Shown here: one piece after another, positions 41,340-52,781 of the stretch
How the letters are laid out: each line of letters starts with the position of its first letter
Numbering within the stretch: the first letter of the stretch is position 1
Origin: Protopterus annectens
Taxonomy: Eukaryota > Chordata > Ceratodontiformes > Protopteridae
Direction of reading: 5' to 3'
Assembly (NCBI RefSeq): GCF_019279795.1
Contig: NC_056725.1
Span: 1,750,520,416 to 1,750,584,415, forward strand
DNA length: 64,000 nt
Notes under the pieces: model-generated
The model's input: the letters and a program-made list of their open reading frames with translations, nothing else
Told to the model about the DNA's origin: nothing
Databases searched by the model: none
Program-made: the position numbers and the translations under genes

Positions 41340-43712
41340 TACAGATAATAGGTTTATAGGTGTGTAATAGGCTAATGGCCCTGGAGCCTTTACACGCCTA
41401 GCTCATAGGATTAACCTGGCATCGTGCCACCTGACCTTACTTCCCAGTGCCTCTGTTGAGTAGAGCCACTGAAGTGATCCCCGGGGTGAATTTTCTATTT
41501 CCCATCCACTCATTAAGATTTCCCTTGAAGAGGACCAGTGAGGTGCTCTGCTTGACATGTATGTGATGTCTATTCCATAGTATGGGCAGTCTCTGGGTAA
41601 TGAACCTGTCCCGCCAGCATGTTCTGTTAATTGTGGTAATGAGGTAGAAGTCTTTGGAGCATGTGGTGCAGAGGGGTTGGGATTTTTTTAGATGTAGCAT
41701 TTCTAACAGTGCTGGGTCACACATGGCTTTGCAAGTCAAGCAGAGATCACCTCTAACTAGGCAATATGAGACAGAGAGGAGTTAGAGTTTTTTGAATCTG
41801 TCCATACAGGACAAGTGTTTAAGGCTTAGGATTCTCTTTGTGAGCTACTTTTGTGGCCTCCCCAGTTGTTGCAGGTGTCTATTGAGGTACATGCCAAATG
41901 GGGCATTGTACTCAATGATTGGTCTAATGAGGGAAGAGTAGAGGGAGACAATGACCTCTTTCTTCCTGGATGCGAAACTCTTAGTAATGAGATCTGCCAC
42001 ATAGAAGGACTTTCTGACCACTGTGGCAATGTGGTGGTCAAAAGAGAGGTTGCTGTCAACCTGCGTTCCCAGATCTCTTATAACGCCTTCTGTGTTCAGT
42101 GAACTACCATCAATGTGATAATTCAATGGAACTGGGTTTTTCCCAAGGGGGATGATGACACATTTTTTTGGCATTGAGCTAAAGGCCATGGTTCTGACAT
42201 CAGTCTTTGGTCTCATTGAGGCCTTCCTGTAGGATGTCAACATCACTTGGGGAGTTAATAATAGCTCCCAACTTGCAATCATCTGTGAACTTCATCAGCC
42301 AGAGTCCCTTCGTGTTGGCCTGGACTTCAGAGGAGTAGATACCAAACAGGAGAGGACCCAGGACCAACTCCACTCATGACTGGTCGGCAGTCTGACTTGG
42401 AGTCATCTACTTTCACACTGTGGGTTCTATCTGTGAGCCAGTTTGCAACCCACCTAGTGATATAGGAGTTGATGCCTAACTTAGTGAGTTTTTCTTTGAT
42501 TCCTGAGTGGGGAATGGTATCAAAGGCCTTGGCCAGATCAAGGTAAACTGTATGAACCACCTTGCCTTCATTCACAGCTCTGGTAATTGACTCAAAGAGG
42601 TCAACCAAGTTGAGCAGGCATGATCTACCCTTCACACAACCAAACTATGTAGGATCCAGAGTTTGGAGATTCCCTATATCCTTATTTATTAGGTCAATGA
42701 TGATTTGTTCCATAGCTTTGTATATCAGACTCGTAAGGCTAATGGGGCAATAGTTCCCAGGGTCTGTAGTCGCTCCCCCTTTGTGGAGAGGGATGACTGT
42801 AGCAGTGCGCCAATTGGTGGGGACAAAGCCTGAGGTGAGGCTATGATTGAACAGGGCATACAGGTGTGGTGCCAGTTCACTCTGTCATTCACGCAGAACA
42901 CAGCCTGGGATATTGTCAGGTCCCATATAAGCTGTATTCTTTGCCTGGGCAGTGCTGTTTTAACCTGTGCAGCAGTAATACTGGGTGTCTGGCAATCGAC
43001 TGGTATTGTGATTGGTCCTTTGGTGGGGGGGGGGGTAAAGTTAGCACTGCTTCTGTCAGCCAGTGTATTGGTAATATCTGTTGGCTCGGTATAGGAGGTA
43101 CCATTGTGGAGTAGCTCAGAGAAAATCTGGGTATTGCCACGGAGATTCTTTACATAACTCTAAATGGTATTGTGGTTGTCTTTACTATCTGCTGCATTTC
43201 TATTTTCATAGCTAGCTTTAGAGGATTTGAAGAGGGATCTCAACAATTTGTTGAGGCTGATAAGGGAGTTTTACCAGTCTTGGGACTTCAACTTATTCTG
43301 CATTGGTTTCCTCCTTCTGTTGTAGAGTTTGTTTATAGCAAGGGACCACCAGATTGGCTTTCTTTTTTTTTTGGGGGGGGGGCATCTTGGTTCTGTTGTG
43401 TATGGTGAGATCCATGCATTTGTGTACATGTTCGTACAGTGCATTGGTGTATGATTCGGCGGTCATGCAACTATTCTCCATTTGCATGGGTGCTGTGAAG
43501 TTAGCTGCCTGTGTTATTAAGAGCCCAAACTTAGTTTTGGAGCCCAAAGTTAGCTTTGGAGAAGTTTTTCATGGTAGTTACCTTTGTGGGGGGGGGGTGG
43601 AATTCCAAGGTGATTCGTTTGTGGTTGGATCTAACCCGGGAGGAGTTGACTATTGGTGTGGAGCAATGGTCACCCATGTTAGTAATGACCAGGTCAAGGA
43701 TGTTGCTACCTC
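41340..43712 (-). pseudogene. CR1 LINE, 3' UTR to endonuclease C-terminus
   Basis: The 3' end at about 41350 has AATAGGCTAATGGCCCTGGAGCC. Minus-strand frames: 41437-41739 C-terminal blocks; 41845-42282 'LNYHIDGSSLNTEGVIRDLGTQVDSNLSFDHH'; then a region reading FTDDCKLGAI-like (GCAATCATCTGTGAACTT); 42327-42635 'GRSCLLNLVDLF' and 'YLDLAKAFDTIPHSGI' (motif A). Upstream are the RT entry and linker (43293-43547 'ESYTNALYEHVHKCMDLTI'), then endonuclease residues near 43550-43712 with 'ILDLVITNMG'. There are numerous frame breaks. It is interrupted at 43712 and continues at 45125. Confidence 0.85.
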
Positions 43713-43887
43713 AGTTATCCAACAGTGTAGTACCTCGCAGGCGGTACTGCGCAGGTTAGGGCGTGTCCATATTGATTGGCAGGTCAGCGCACATTTGAGT
43801 GACACTTGAGCATTCCCGTTATGCCTGAATGAGTAACCTGCCAAATGTTACATTCTATGAATAACAATAATCGCTAATCATATGTAG

Positions 43888-44154
43888 GGTTGCCAACTTT
43901 TCAAATGCCAAAGTGTGACATTTTTGGTACAAACGTCAGATTTTGCAGGGTGAAATATAGCCATGGCTTATTCTGTTTCTTATAACATTCAGTGTATCGG
44001 ATGCAGAATAACTGTTTTATGCAACTATTACATAAAATATAGGAAATAATTTTGCCCTAAAATCTCAGGATATTTGCCATTTTACAATTTTTTTGCAGGA
44101 CACAGCTGCCCAAAGAGGTACTGTCCCTCGCAAAGTGGGACAGGTGGTAACCCT
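43888..44154. mobile_element. Nested MITE-like unit, ~267 bp
   Basis: The left end TAGGGTTGCCAAC is matched in reverse complement at the right end (GTGGTAACCCTA region), giving terminal repeats of about 13 bp with a couple of differences. The interior is AT-rich with no ORF. I could not establish a target duplication, so it may instead be an ordinary internal part of the larger transposon. Confidence 0.4.
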
Positions 44155-44837
44155 ATTAATGGTCTGTTTCTCATATATTTTGTGATTCCTGGTAAAGCAC
44201 TGAAGATTAACGTCATTAAATAATACATAAATAATGACATACATATGAGTTTCCTTCGGAAAAGGCATGTTAACACAGATCCTGTTATTCTACCAACTTT
44301 CTAAATTTTTACGAGTAAGATTTTGTCGCCATAATTTTAGGTTTTGTCCAGACTCCAGATTTTTTGTACTAAGAGCTCCAGAGGCAAGCTTTGCATCCTT
44401 CATCGCGGTGACAAACAAGAAAGCCACATACACCATATTGCACTTTATTACCTTGAAATACACGAGTTACTACATGGTATCTCTTTTGATTCCACTTACA
44501 GATAAAACTTCACCTTTTTATGCCAACACAAATATATTTTCAAGTTTTTTTAAACATCTGCATTAATCAATATGTTTTCTTTATTGTGCCATAAAACTAT
44601 ATTCATTCTAGCTATGCGATCACCCAGGACAGGCTAAGATTTACTTATTTATTTGCTACTCTTATAGTACAGTCCTTATATGGACGTCTGCAGTCCGAAA
44701 AAATATTTAAAAGTGCAAATACTGTACATTTACTGAAGTAATGCTTTTCGGTCTTCCCAATGTTAAAGTAATTTACTGTGGCATTACTGTAGCACATTCC
44801 ACATTACAAACAATTTAAATGTTTGCATAAGGCATGA

Positions 44838-44995
44838 GAATGCTTTTTATTGGCATCGGAATGTATAAAACACAAACAGAAAGTAGTAAAAAGCATTTGA
44901 TTGCGATCGGTTAACCATGTAAAACATGAATAACCGATAATAACCGATCACAATCAAAGGGTTTTATACATTCCGATGCCAATAAAATGCTTTTC
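44838..44995. repeat. Long imperfect hairpin
   Basis: The outer arms (about 35 bp, containing ATTGGCATCGGAATGTATAAAAC) and inner arms (TTTGATTGCGATCGGTTA) pair with downstream complements, leaving a short loop around ACATGAATAACC. The stem exceeds 50 bp in total. Confidence 0.7.
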
Positions 44996-45124
44996 ACTGC
45001 TTTATTAATCCAGTGTAAGCTACATGACAGCTAATTACTCTTAATGTAGCTTGGTAAGTTGTGGGCGTTTAGGGGCAGGGTTTGCTACTGCGCATCCTGC
45101 GAGGTACTACACTGTTAGATAACC

Positions 45125-45570
45125 GCTACCTCTAGTGGGGGTAAGAATGAGCTGGTCCAGGGCTTTGGAATTAATGAATTCCAGAAAGTGCTGGGCAAGT
45201 GTATTGGTACATGAGTAGTTTTCCCAGTTAATGGAGGGATATTCGAAGTTGCCCAGTATGACAGTGTTAGGTTGGATCCTAATATTCTCCAGGGTGCTTA
45301 GGAACATGGAGTGTGAGTGTTGGAACATGGTTGAGGACCTATAGCATGCTACAACCTGAATTGCTGTCTTACCCAATGTTAGTTGCACCTGAAGTATCTC
45401 AGATGTGTTATGTTGAGCTACCAGTCTGGAAGTGTGTGTATCCTTTATGAATATGGAAACACCACTGCCTTTGGAGCTTCAGTCCAAGTTCTGGGGCCAA
45501 AAGGTGTGGAATGAGTTATAGCCTGGTAGTGCAGGGGTGCTTTCTGCTGCCTTGAACCATAGTTTTATTC
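45125..45570 (-). pseudogene. CR1 endonuclease N-terminal part (continuation)
   Basis: The minus frame 45107-45388 has 'LTLGKTAIQVVACYRSSTMFQHSH', 'VILGNFEYPSINWENYS' (the usual GDFNYP has become GNFEYP) and 'EFINSKALDQLILTPTRG'. Upstream to 45570 is the 'GGSVSIFIKD' and 'KAAESTPALPGYNS' region. It is the 5' continuation of the CR1 at 41340-43712 and is truncated near 45570. Confidence 0.82.
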
Positions 45571-45835
45571 TGCTGTTTATGCTATTCTGTAGAGTCAGAA
45601 GTAATCTGGAGAAACAGCTTTGTAAGAGATGGCTGCTCAAAGAGTTAATGGGACTTGTTTAGACTACACACTTGGACGTTACAGGTAAATGAACATTTTT
45701 ATGTTTGGGAGATTCTGATTTAAACTGTGTGTTATTGATGACATGTCTTGTGTTTGGTTTATATAGTATAAAGCTTTGTATTATAGGTTTAATGTTTTAC
45801 AAGTTGCTAGTTTTCCTACACTGATTGTGCAGTTA

Positions 45836-45915
<80 letters not shown>

Positions 45916-46429
45916 TATTTATAGAGAAGTGTTATTTACATTACTAACTTGCCATTTTTTACACTGATTGATCTGGAGTCTGGTTTTCTAGGAGGTGTAC
46001 CATGTACTTTTTGCTTTCCTCTGCAGGGTTTTAGCTCAGCTGTGAAGATGTGGTCATTGTTGAAGGTTTTAGTGTGGCTTATTAGTTATGTATTTATACA
46101 ATACTTAATCTGAGGCAGTTTCTGCACTGCCTCAGGATGCCCATATCCACTAAGCTGGTAACAGAGGTAGTAGATAAGTTTGTATCCATGGCAACAGATC
46201 CTGTTTACTGATTAGACAGTTGTAGAAATGTTATTTGTTGTGTTGAGTGCACTCATTTTTTAATTGTATACAGTTTTTGCAAAGGACTGCAATAAACATG
46301 ATTTTTTTTCCAGTAACAATTTGGAGCCTGACAAAGGGGAAAAGTATCCCACTCCTCTAATGTGGGAAATAGCTGCATATGTCGTAGCAGAATCTGTGTG
46401 TATGTATGTGTCTCGTCTTTCAAAATTTT
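45571..46429. other. Unannotated stretch with a GT tract
   Basis: No gene supported. (GT)n occupies about 45838-45912. Confidence 0.4.
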
Positions 46430-46577
46430 ACCTCAGAATTCTAGACAAAGAGAAAGTATTTAGGGAAAAGGTACTCTTAGAGGGTACTATTCACTCAAAA
46501 TAATTTCCAGATTTAGGAGGGATTGAACAAAAGTTTGAGATCAAATTAGATGTGTTAATCCAAATTTGGGAGACCTG

Positions 46578-46660
<83 letters not shown>

Positions 46661-46935
46661 AGTATTGGAACTTTATGGTTTATGACTGAAAATAAATTAC
46701 TTTTTGGATTCAATGAATTAAGTACATACATGCACACACATAAATGAAATATTGTGAATACCTTGTGTTTGTACTGCACAGGGACATGTTTGCACACATT
46801 TAAATATCACCAATTGTGAAAGTTCTTTTTTGTCATTTAATGAGATTGGTTACTATAGCTGAGGCCTATGCTGAGACAAATTTGGATATGAACATGTTTT
46901 GTGATTAAATGACTTAGAACTAAATTGGCTGTAAA
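46430..46935. repeat. Dispersed repeat, second copy of 4666-5290
   Basis: See the entry at 4666. Its dinucleotide tract is (GT)n at about 46578-46655. The 79-codon frame at 46264-46503 overlaps its start and has no recognisable motif. Confidence 0.7.
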
Positions 46936-47778
46936 CAAATGTGCTATGAACTGCAACTGACCCAGGCAATATATTTTTATTATTATTTTTATGTTAATTA
47001 GACATGACACAACACACCCAGACCCCCATTAATATTTTTTTTACTGCTGGTAGATATAAAAAAGGTCAGAAAATGAAACTCTGATTTCATACAGAAAAGA
47101 CTGAAGGAAAATAATTAATTTTCTTTGGGGAGGGGAAACAACACATTTTTGAAAAATGGATTTGCTGTTTTTATTGTTTTTGTCCTGAATTCTTAACAGT
47201 TATCCAAACTGTTTATAAATGTTGCAAGAGAAGTACTGTGTTTTGACATGTAATGTCAGCCTGTTTCACAAATGTGGAATGCATTAGGTAACGTACTTGT
47301 CATGCCTTCTGGTATTGTTGATGTGATAGTATAGGTTTACAACTAGTTTTATTGTGGTGATGGTGAGCTTGGATTGCTGGTTCCTTCACAGCATGGGAAA
47401 TGTAGTGGACATAACCCCCTCAGGAATGTGTAAGACACTTTTTGTATAGAGACAGGTCTTGCAATCTCTAAGTTAGGGTTACTGAGACCTGAGTTGTTAT
47501 TGTTGAGGAAACATTGAAGTTTTCTGAGCCTCTTTCAGTACTTTGCATTCATGTGTTTAATCAGGCTTCTGACATTTTGGGTCCTAGTGACTTTCTGTAA
47601 TATTTTTTCATTGACCTTAATATGTCTATTCATCTCTATCAAATAAAACAACTGTTACCTTTGCTCTCCGTTTGCTGAAGGGATTCTGTGGAAAGTGCCT
47701 AAAAATCTTTCTGTGACATATTCTCTTCAGCTGAATCCTGCATCATCTGTTGCTCTTTCTGATAGGAATTCACTTGTC
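46936..47778. other. Unannotated AT-rich stretch
   Basis: Nothing supportable seen. Confidence 0.4.
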
Positions 47779-48056
47779 TATCACTACACAACATTGTGTG
47801 AAGAGGTGTCGATGTTTCTTGCCCCTTCCCTTGCTGTGCAACCCTAGGTGAACTTTTGTACTCATTTCCTACTATCACTACACAACATTGTGTCGGTTGT
47901 CGATGTTTCTTGCTCCTTCCCTTGGTGTGCGACCCTAGGTGAACTTTTGTACTAATTTCCTACTATCACTACACAACATTGTGTCAGTTGTCGATGTTTC
48001 TTGCTCCTTCCCTTGCTGTGCAACCCTCAGTGAACTTTTGTACTCATTTCCTACTG
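47779..48056. repeat. Minisatellite, three ~92-bp units
   Basis: Units begin at 47779, 47873 and 47964 with TATCACTACACAACATTGTG and share GTCGATGTTTCTTGC and GAACTTTTGTACT. They are over 90% alike by eye. The array directly precedes the repeat homologous to 3490-3783. Confidence 0.85.
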
Positions 48057-48059
48057 AAG

Positions 48060-48430
48060 ACTGTAGAGAATCTTCATGTGGTAAGTGATCAGATGCTTCC
48101 CGTTCCACTTGTTTCTCCTTAATTTATTAGACTCATTGTTCCATCATGCTGTGACATTACCACTGTAGGATTTTCTACACTAAATCCTTAACTTTATAGG
48201 TAATCCATAACTGCAATTTCTATTTCTTTAACTTCCTCATTAGTAATCCTCTTTTCTGCTTTCCCCTTTGTCTTATTTTTCTGTAATATGAAATTTGGTA
48301 TATCTGAATGCCTTTGCCTGTATTTCTCTGCAGCTGTCTTTGGTGCTGCTTTTTTGTATTGATTTGTTTTGCTTTCTCCTGTGCATAAATATTGCACTAT
48401 ATTAAAGTTATTATACACTCCCATGTCCAT
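48060..48430 (-). pseudogene. Second unit of the unknown repeated domain
   Basis: The minus frame 48194-48430 reads 'NIVQYLCTGESKTNQYKKAAPKTAAEKYRQRHSDIPNF' and 'KAEKRITNEEVKEIEIAVMDYL'. This parallels the C-terminal half of the ORF at 48411-49163 ('DLLQYLCKGESQSKS...ISKDICREIQAKYPGYGNF' and 'IKQKISKAEVKQIEAEVMEYF'). The DNA of the two units is also alike, so this is a tandem duplication of one module. A frame break separates them. Confidence 0.55.
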
Positions 48431-49163
48431 ATTCCTCCCTCAGATGTATCCCACTCTTTCTGTTTTCCTTACTTTGGGGACTAACTGTTCCATCATGCTG
48501 TGACATAAATTGTGTTAGACTTTCTACACTAAATCCTTCACTGTGGAAGTATTCCATAACTTCAGCTTCTATTTGTTTAACTTCTGCTTTACTAATCTTC
48601 TGTTTTATATTCCCCTTTATGATCTTATTTTTTCTGTTATGAAAGTTTCCATACCCTGGATACTTTGCTTGTATTTCTCTGCAAATATCTTTGGAGATGC
48701 TTTCTAGTATTGATTTACTTTGACTTTCTCCTTTGCATAAATATTGCAGCAAATCAGATCTCTTTCTTACCCATGTCCATGTAAATTTTTCATGGGTTTG
48801 TTGTATTAATGAATACAAAAATTCATTTGAAGGTTTTGATGTTTTTTCCTGTGCAAGTATTTTTTCTTTCCTCTGATTTCCTCTTAGTCTTTTTGAATGT
48901 CTTCTATCTGGAAATTCTGGGCTTCTTGCATAATAGTAACAACACTTAATTTCATTCTTATCCTCAGTAGCCCACTCTATCATCTTAATGGCTCTTTTCT
49001 GGCCTATCAGTTTTTGAGGACTACTACTTCCTTTTACAATGGGGTAGGGGCATTCTCCCCCTGCACCTGGCCTAACCCCATTGTTGGAATGTTTGTGTAA
49101 TGAAGATTCTGCACTGTCAGTTCTCCCAGTCCTGGAACCAGTGTGCATATGAGGATCGGGCAC
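48411..49163 (-). CDS. Hypothetical 250-residue protein with a repeated module
   Basis: This is the longest non-LINE, non-DIRS open frame of the window. I do not recognise a named family. The N-terminal ~60 residues are low in order. Residues ~60-95 have 'QKRAIKMIEWATEDKNEIKCCYYYARSPEFPDRRHSKRLR', a Tyr/Arg-rich patch resembling short DNA/RNA-binding-type segments seen upstream of RT in some LINE ORFs. Residues ~125-205 form a helical, charged module ending 'KAEVKQIEAEVMEYFHSEGF', which is repeated downstream (48194-48430) and, as DNA, at 3490-3783. The dispersed copies argue for a transposon-borne ORF rather than a host gene. The frame upstream (49034-49300) may extend it with a frameshift. 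The start at 49163 is only the first ATG. Confidence 0.45.
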   Translation of the reverse strand: MPDPHMHTGSRTGRTDSAESSLHKHSNNGVRPGAGGECPYPIVKGSSSPQKLIGQKRAIKMIEWATEDKNEIKCCYYYARSPEFPDRRHSKRLRGNQRKEKILAQEKTSKPSNEFLYSLIQQTHEKFTWTWVRKRSDLLQYLCKGESQSKSILESISKDICREIQAKYPGYGNFHNRKNKIIKGNIKQKISKAEVKQIEAEVMEYFHSEGFSVESLTQFMSQHDGTVSPQSKENRKSGIHLREEYGHGSV

Positions 49164-49354
49164 TTTTTATCCTGGGACTTGTGTACCCAGATGTCTTTAT
49201 TTTTTAACCTACTTCTGTCCATGATGTATGCTATACAAAATACATTGTATACATCAGTGTCATGCCCAGTACAGTATAGCTTATTTAAAGAGAAGCTCAT
49301 TGCTAACCAGTATCCTACCTTTTCTTACATTCCACTATAGCTGATTTTGGTTAT

Positions 49355-52300
49355 TATATGTATTTCTGGACTCCAGCTTGTTCTTGTTGCACAACTTTGT
49401 AAGGAAAGCAAATTTGTGCATTTGCATATCAGTAGAAGAAATACTCAATGGAGGTTACCAGTGTAATGGCCCTAGAGCCTTTTTAAACCTAACTATTCAT
49501 GCCCTAGTTTTCATATTTGTCAGTGCCTAAGGACTGGAAAGATTTTGATGCATGCCTGTGCCTTTGCTGCCAAAAAAGCCACAGGTGACAAGCAGGGGTG
49601 AATTTATGACTTCCCAAATGTCATTTGAACAGGCTTAAAGACGAGCTCTGTTTCACATAAATGGGGGGTCTTTCCCAGAAAAATGGTAATCTCTCAAAGA
49701 TGCACCTGTTCCTCCAATATGTTTTGCTTATGTCACAGACAAGGTTTGATCCTTAGAGTGGGTAATTCTTTTGCTGCTTGTTTTGTGAATGTGTAGTATA
49801 TCCATCAAGGCTGGATCTCAGAAGGCCTTGCAGGCTAGGTATAGATTGACCCTCAGTAGTCTGTAGGAGACAGAGCAGGGACAGGGCTTTGAGGTAGTAC
49901 ACATAGGACATGTTGTTTGCCTACTGTTTTCTTTTTAATGAAGACTATAATGATACTACAGTTGTTGCAAATGGCTGGTCAGCCGAAGGGTACATTGTAC
50001 TTCATTATTGGTCTAATGAGGGCTGAGCATAGTGGGAGTATGATCTCCTTAGATCTGGGCACCTTGATCTTACTTATGAGTTATACCTCATCAAAGGATT
50101 TTTCACCATCATGAAGACATGTTTATCAAAATTCAGGTTACTGTCAATCTGAGTTCTCAAGCCCTTACTACTGGTTCTACTCTTAGAACAGTGCTATCAG
50201 TGTTGTAATTTGCAGGGGTACTCATCTTCTCAAAGGGTATAAATATACATTTTTTTGGCACTGAGTATTAGGCTAAGTTTCTGGCACCAGTTACTTGGCT
50301 CTCAGACCCTCCTTAATGATATCTACATATTTGGAGGAATCAGTCATCTGCAGATTTTATCACCCAAATAACCTCTTATATTTGTTATAACTTCAGAAAA
50401 GTATATTCCTAACAGGTGAGGTTCAGGAGCTGAGACCAGTGGAACACTACTAGTAACAGGCCTATTGGTGGAGGTGGATTCCACCACCCTAACTTCATGT
50501 GTCCTTTCCATGAACCATTTGACTATCCATTGGGTTACATAGGGATTTATCTCTACTTTTTTGAGTTTGTCTATTAGACCTAAGTGAGGCAGTGTGTTGA
50601 ATGCCTTTACCAGGTTGAGGTGTGCAATATGCACTTTTTTGCTCTTCATCCATGGTTCAAGTGGCCTTCTAAAAGTAGTCCACTGTGTTTAGTAGGTGTG
50701 ACCTATCCTTGATGAAACCAAACTGGGATATGTCCAGTGTCTGAAGATTTCCTATATATTTTATAGATCCATGATAACTTTTTTCATGGCCTTGTATACA
50801 AGACTAGTCCAACTTATGGGTCTGTATTTCCCTGGGTCTGTTGATAGTCCACCTTTATGTAGAAGGATGACCACTGCGGTCCTGCAATCCCTAGGGAAAA
50901 AGTGTGTCTGGAGGCTGTGGCTAAATAGACATTCTAGGACAGAAGGGTCATTTTTCAAACTCTGTAGGAGGCATCCCAAGATGTTATCAGTGCTCACTAA
51001 TGTAATGTATGTAGCTCTGGAGGGTGCATTGAGGACCCATTCTTTAGTAACAGTGAGGGGATAAGAGGTAGAGGGTATTTTCTGGTGAGTAACTAGTCAT
51101 CTTTGAGTCATATGGGCTCTGCTTGTACCTTATTGATGTTGTATAATGCTTTTGAGTAAAGTTACTGTTCCTCTACTCTTTTATCTTGGACTTTGGTAAC
51201 TACTTTAGCCAATTAAATGTTTGTCAAGGCTTTTGTCTGCACTATAAAATTCAGAGGTATGCCTTCAGTTATCACTGAAATGTCATGAAATCACAAGTAA
51301 TTAATTTCTTTTATTGCATGTATATTTCTATATACTAGACAGACTTTCATGTTTCTGATTACAACTAGCCAGTACAACTTTATACATACATAAATAAGTA
51401 AACAGACACATATTCCATGTGAAGTTGTAGTTTTTTTTATTTTACAAAATAAAAAAACAAGCAAACAGACATACAGGTTCCTTGTGGAGTCATAATTTTA
51501 TTTGACTGTTTCATAAGTATCATATCTAGGCATAGATAGTTTACAGTGAAACATAGTGTCAACTGAGAGTAAAAGCAAGTGTGATTTTTGTTGTAAAGAG
51601 GCAATTTGCTGATGAATCACAACAATGCAAGACGTCTATAATACACACATATACATCAGTTTAAAAAACACCATTGCACATCATACAAAAAAATAAAATA
51701 AAAATTGAGAGATCCTTCTATACTTAACATAGCCGCTCTATTAAACAGCTTATTTATATTTATACATTTACATATGTACACACATATAAATATTTCAGGT
51801 GTGATCAAGAATGTACTATAGTTTGACCTCATTTCCATTTGCTATATTTTTTAGCTATCATCTTGCTTGAATTCCACTTCTACATTTAGCCAAACTGCTT
51901 GACATTCTTTCAGAAAGTAGTATATTTCTTTATTCTATTTACAATTTTCTATTTGTGTCTTGCACCATGGAGCTCAGGTTGTGACTTACAAGGGTCTGTC
52001 AGCCACCCACTTACATGGTTATCAAACTGAAATTAATAAGTAAACAAACAAATAAACAGATGAATAAAGAAATAATTGGAATAAATAAATTAAATGATTT
52101 CAAACTGAGGTTAAGGCTCATTTCTGGTACCTTGGATAGTACAGTGGACATCTGTTTTCTTTACTTATTAATATAAAAAATTAACTGTTTGTTTACCGGT
52201 ACCTTGTTATTTGTGTATACAGTTGGTAATCTTACAGGACATAAAACATAGTAGGGGCTATTCAGAAAGGAAAAATATTAACTGTGTAAGGCTAAACAAT

Positions 52301-52465
52301 GCAGTAAGTGTTGACATGCAGGGCATGTGCAATTCCGAGTGATCTGTAGCACAATCATGGTAGTATGAAAATTGGTGTGGTCAGTAGAAGTATATACACT
52401 AATGACGATATAATGACATTCAAATGAGATTGATTATAGAAATACATTCATCATGAAACTGATGA
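49355..52465. repeat. Composite repeat, copy B
   Basis: Collinear with copy A (24428-27600 plus 32338-33005): leader, old minus-strand CR1, then the two non-coding blocks without interruption. It lacks the H2B cassette and the long CR1, and so gives the pre-insertion state. It ends where DIRS sequence starts. Confidence 0.68.
49740..51064 (-). pseudogene. Old CR1 LINE inside composite copy B
   Basis: Minus frames: 50344-50649 has 'HIAHLNLVKAFNTLPHLGLIDKLKKVEINPYVTQWIVKWFMERTHEVRV' (motif A region, catalytic Asp changed to Asn in 'LNLVKAF') and 'SVPLVSAPEPHLLGIYFSEV' (degraded motif B). 50761-50997 has 'SPLCRRMTT'-antisense RT entry, i.e. 'VVILLHKGGLSTDPGKYRPISWTSLVYKAM'. The C-terminal blocks lie in 49740-50300. 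It is heavily mutated and shares its truncation points with the copy-A CR1. Confidence 0.75.
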
Positions 52466-52781
52466 TGTTCTTTGTGTTTCACTGTTGCAGTCATCACTTT
52501 TTGGGTTATCCCTGCCCAGATAGCCCTCGGCCAGCCAAAATACCAGAGGTTTCAGAATTGGGCGTCGATTGCTGTCGGCTCCAGTCTGACGTCAGGTCAT
52601 CAGGGGTATAAAGGAGGGCAGCTGCCATTACATCAGTCTTTCTTGCCACAGAACCCGAAGCAAAAGCAATTTGCATGAGTGCCAGTCGGCCGACTATCTT
52701 TTTCCTCGTTACCGACTTGAAAATTGAAGACTTCTAAAGCTAAGTACCCCACTGGAGATCCTTTTTTCTTGAATTAACAGA
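52466..52781 (+). promoter_or_regulatory. DIRS 5' terminal region with promoter-like box
   Basis: It begins near the CACTGTTGCAGTCATCAC word shared with 30192 and 30604. It continues with AGCCCTCGGCCAGCCAAAATACCAGAG, a GGGGTATAAAGGAGGGCAGC TATA-like box (about 52604-52622) and CATTACATCAGTCTTTCTTGCC. The same order is seen at 30180-30360. This fits the 5' terminal repeat and promoter of the DIRS element. Confidence 0.55.

Larger units (their letters stand above)
43713..45124. mobile_element. hAT-like non-autonomous DNA transposon
   Basis: The element interrupts CR1 endonuclease sequence and is flanked by the perfect 8-bp duplication GCTACCTC (43705-43712 and 45125-45132). Its ends are inverted repeats of about 29 bp with two differences: the left starts AGTTATCCAACAGTGTAGTA, and the right, on the minus strand, starts GGTTATCTAACAGTGTAGTA. 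Both continue CCTCGCAGG. An 8-bp target duplication and short inverted ends fit the hAT superfamily, though other 8-bp duplicators exist. The 1412-bp interior has only short frames and no transposase motif. It contains two further inverted-repeat units (43888-44154 and 44838-44995). Confidence 0.78.

Noticed and set aside
44267-44566. 99-codon frame inside the hAT-like element as a possible transposase piece
   Set aside because: It has no hAT dimerisation or catalytic motif and lies in AT-rich DNA; more likely chance.
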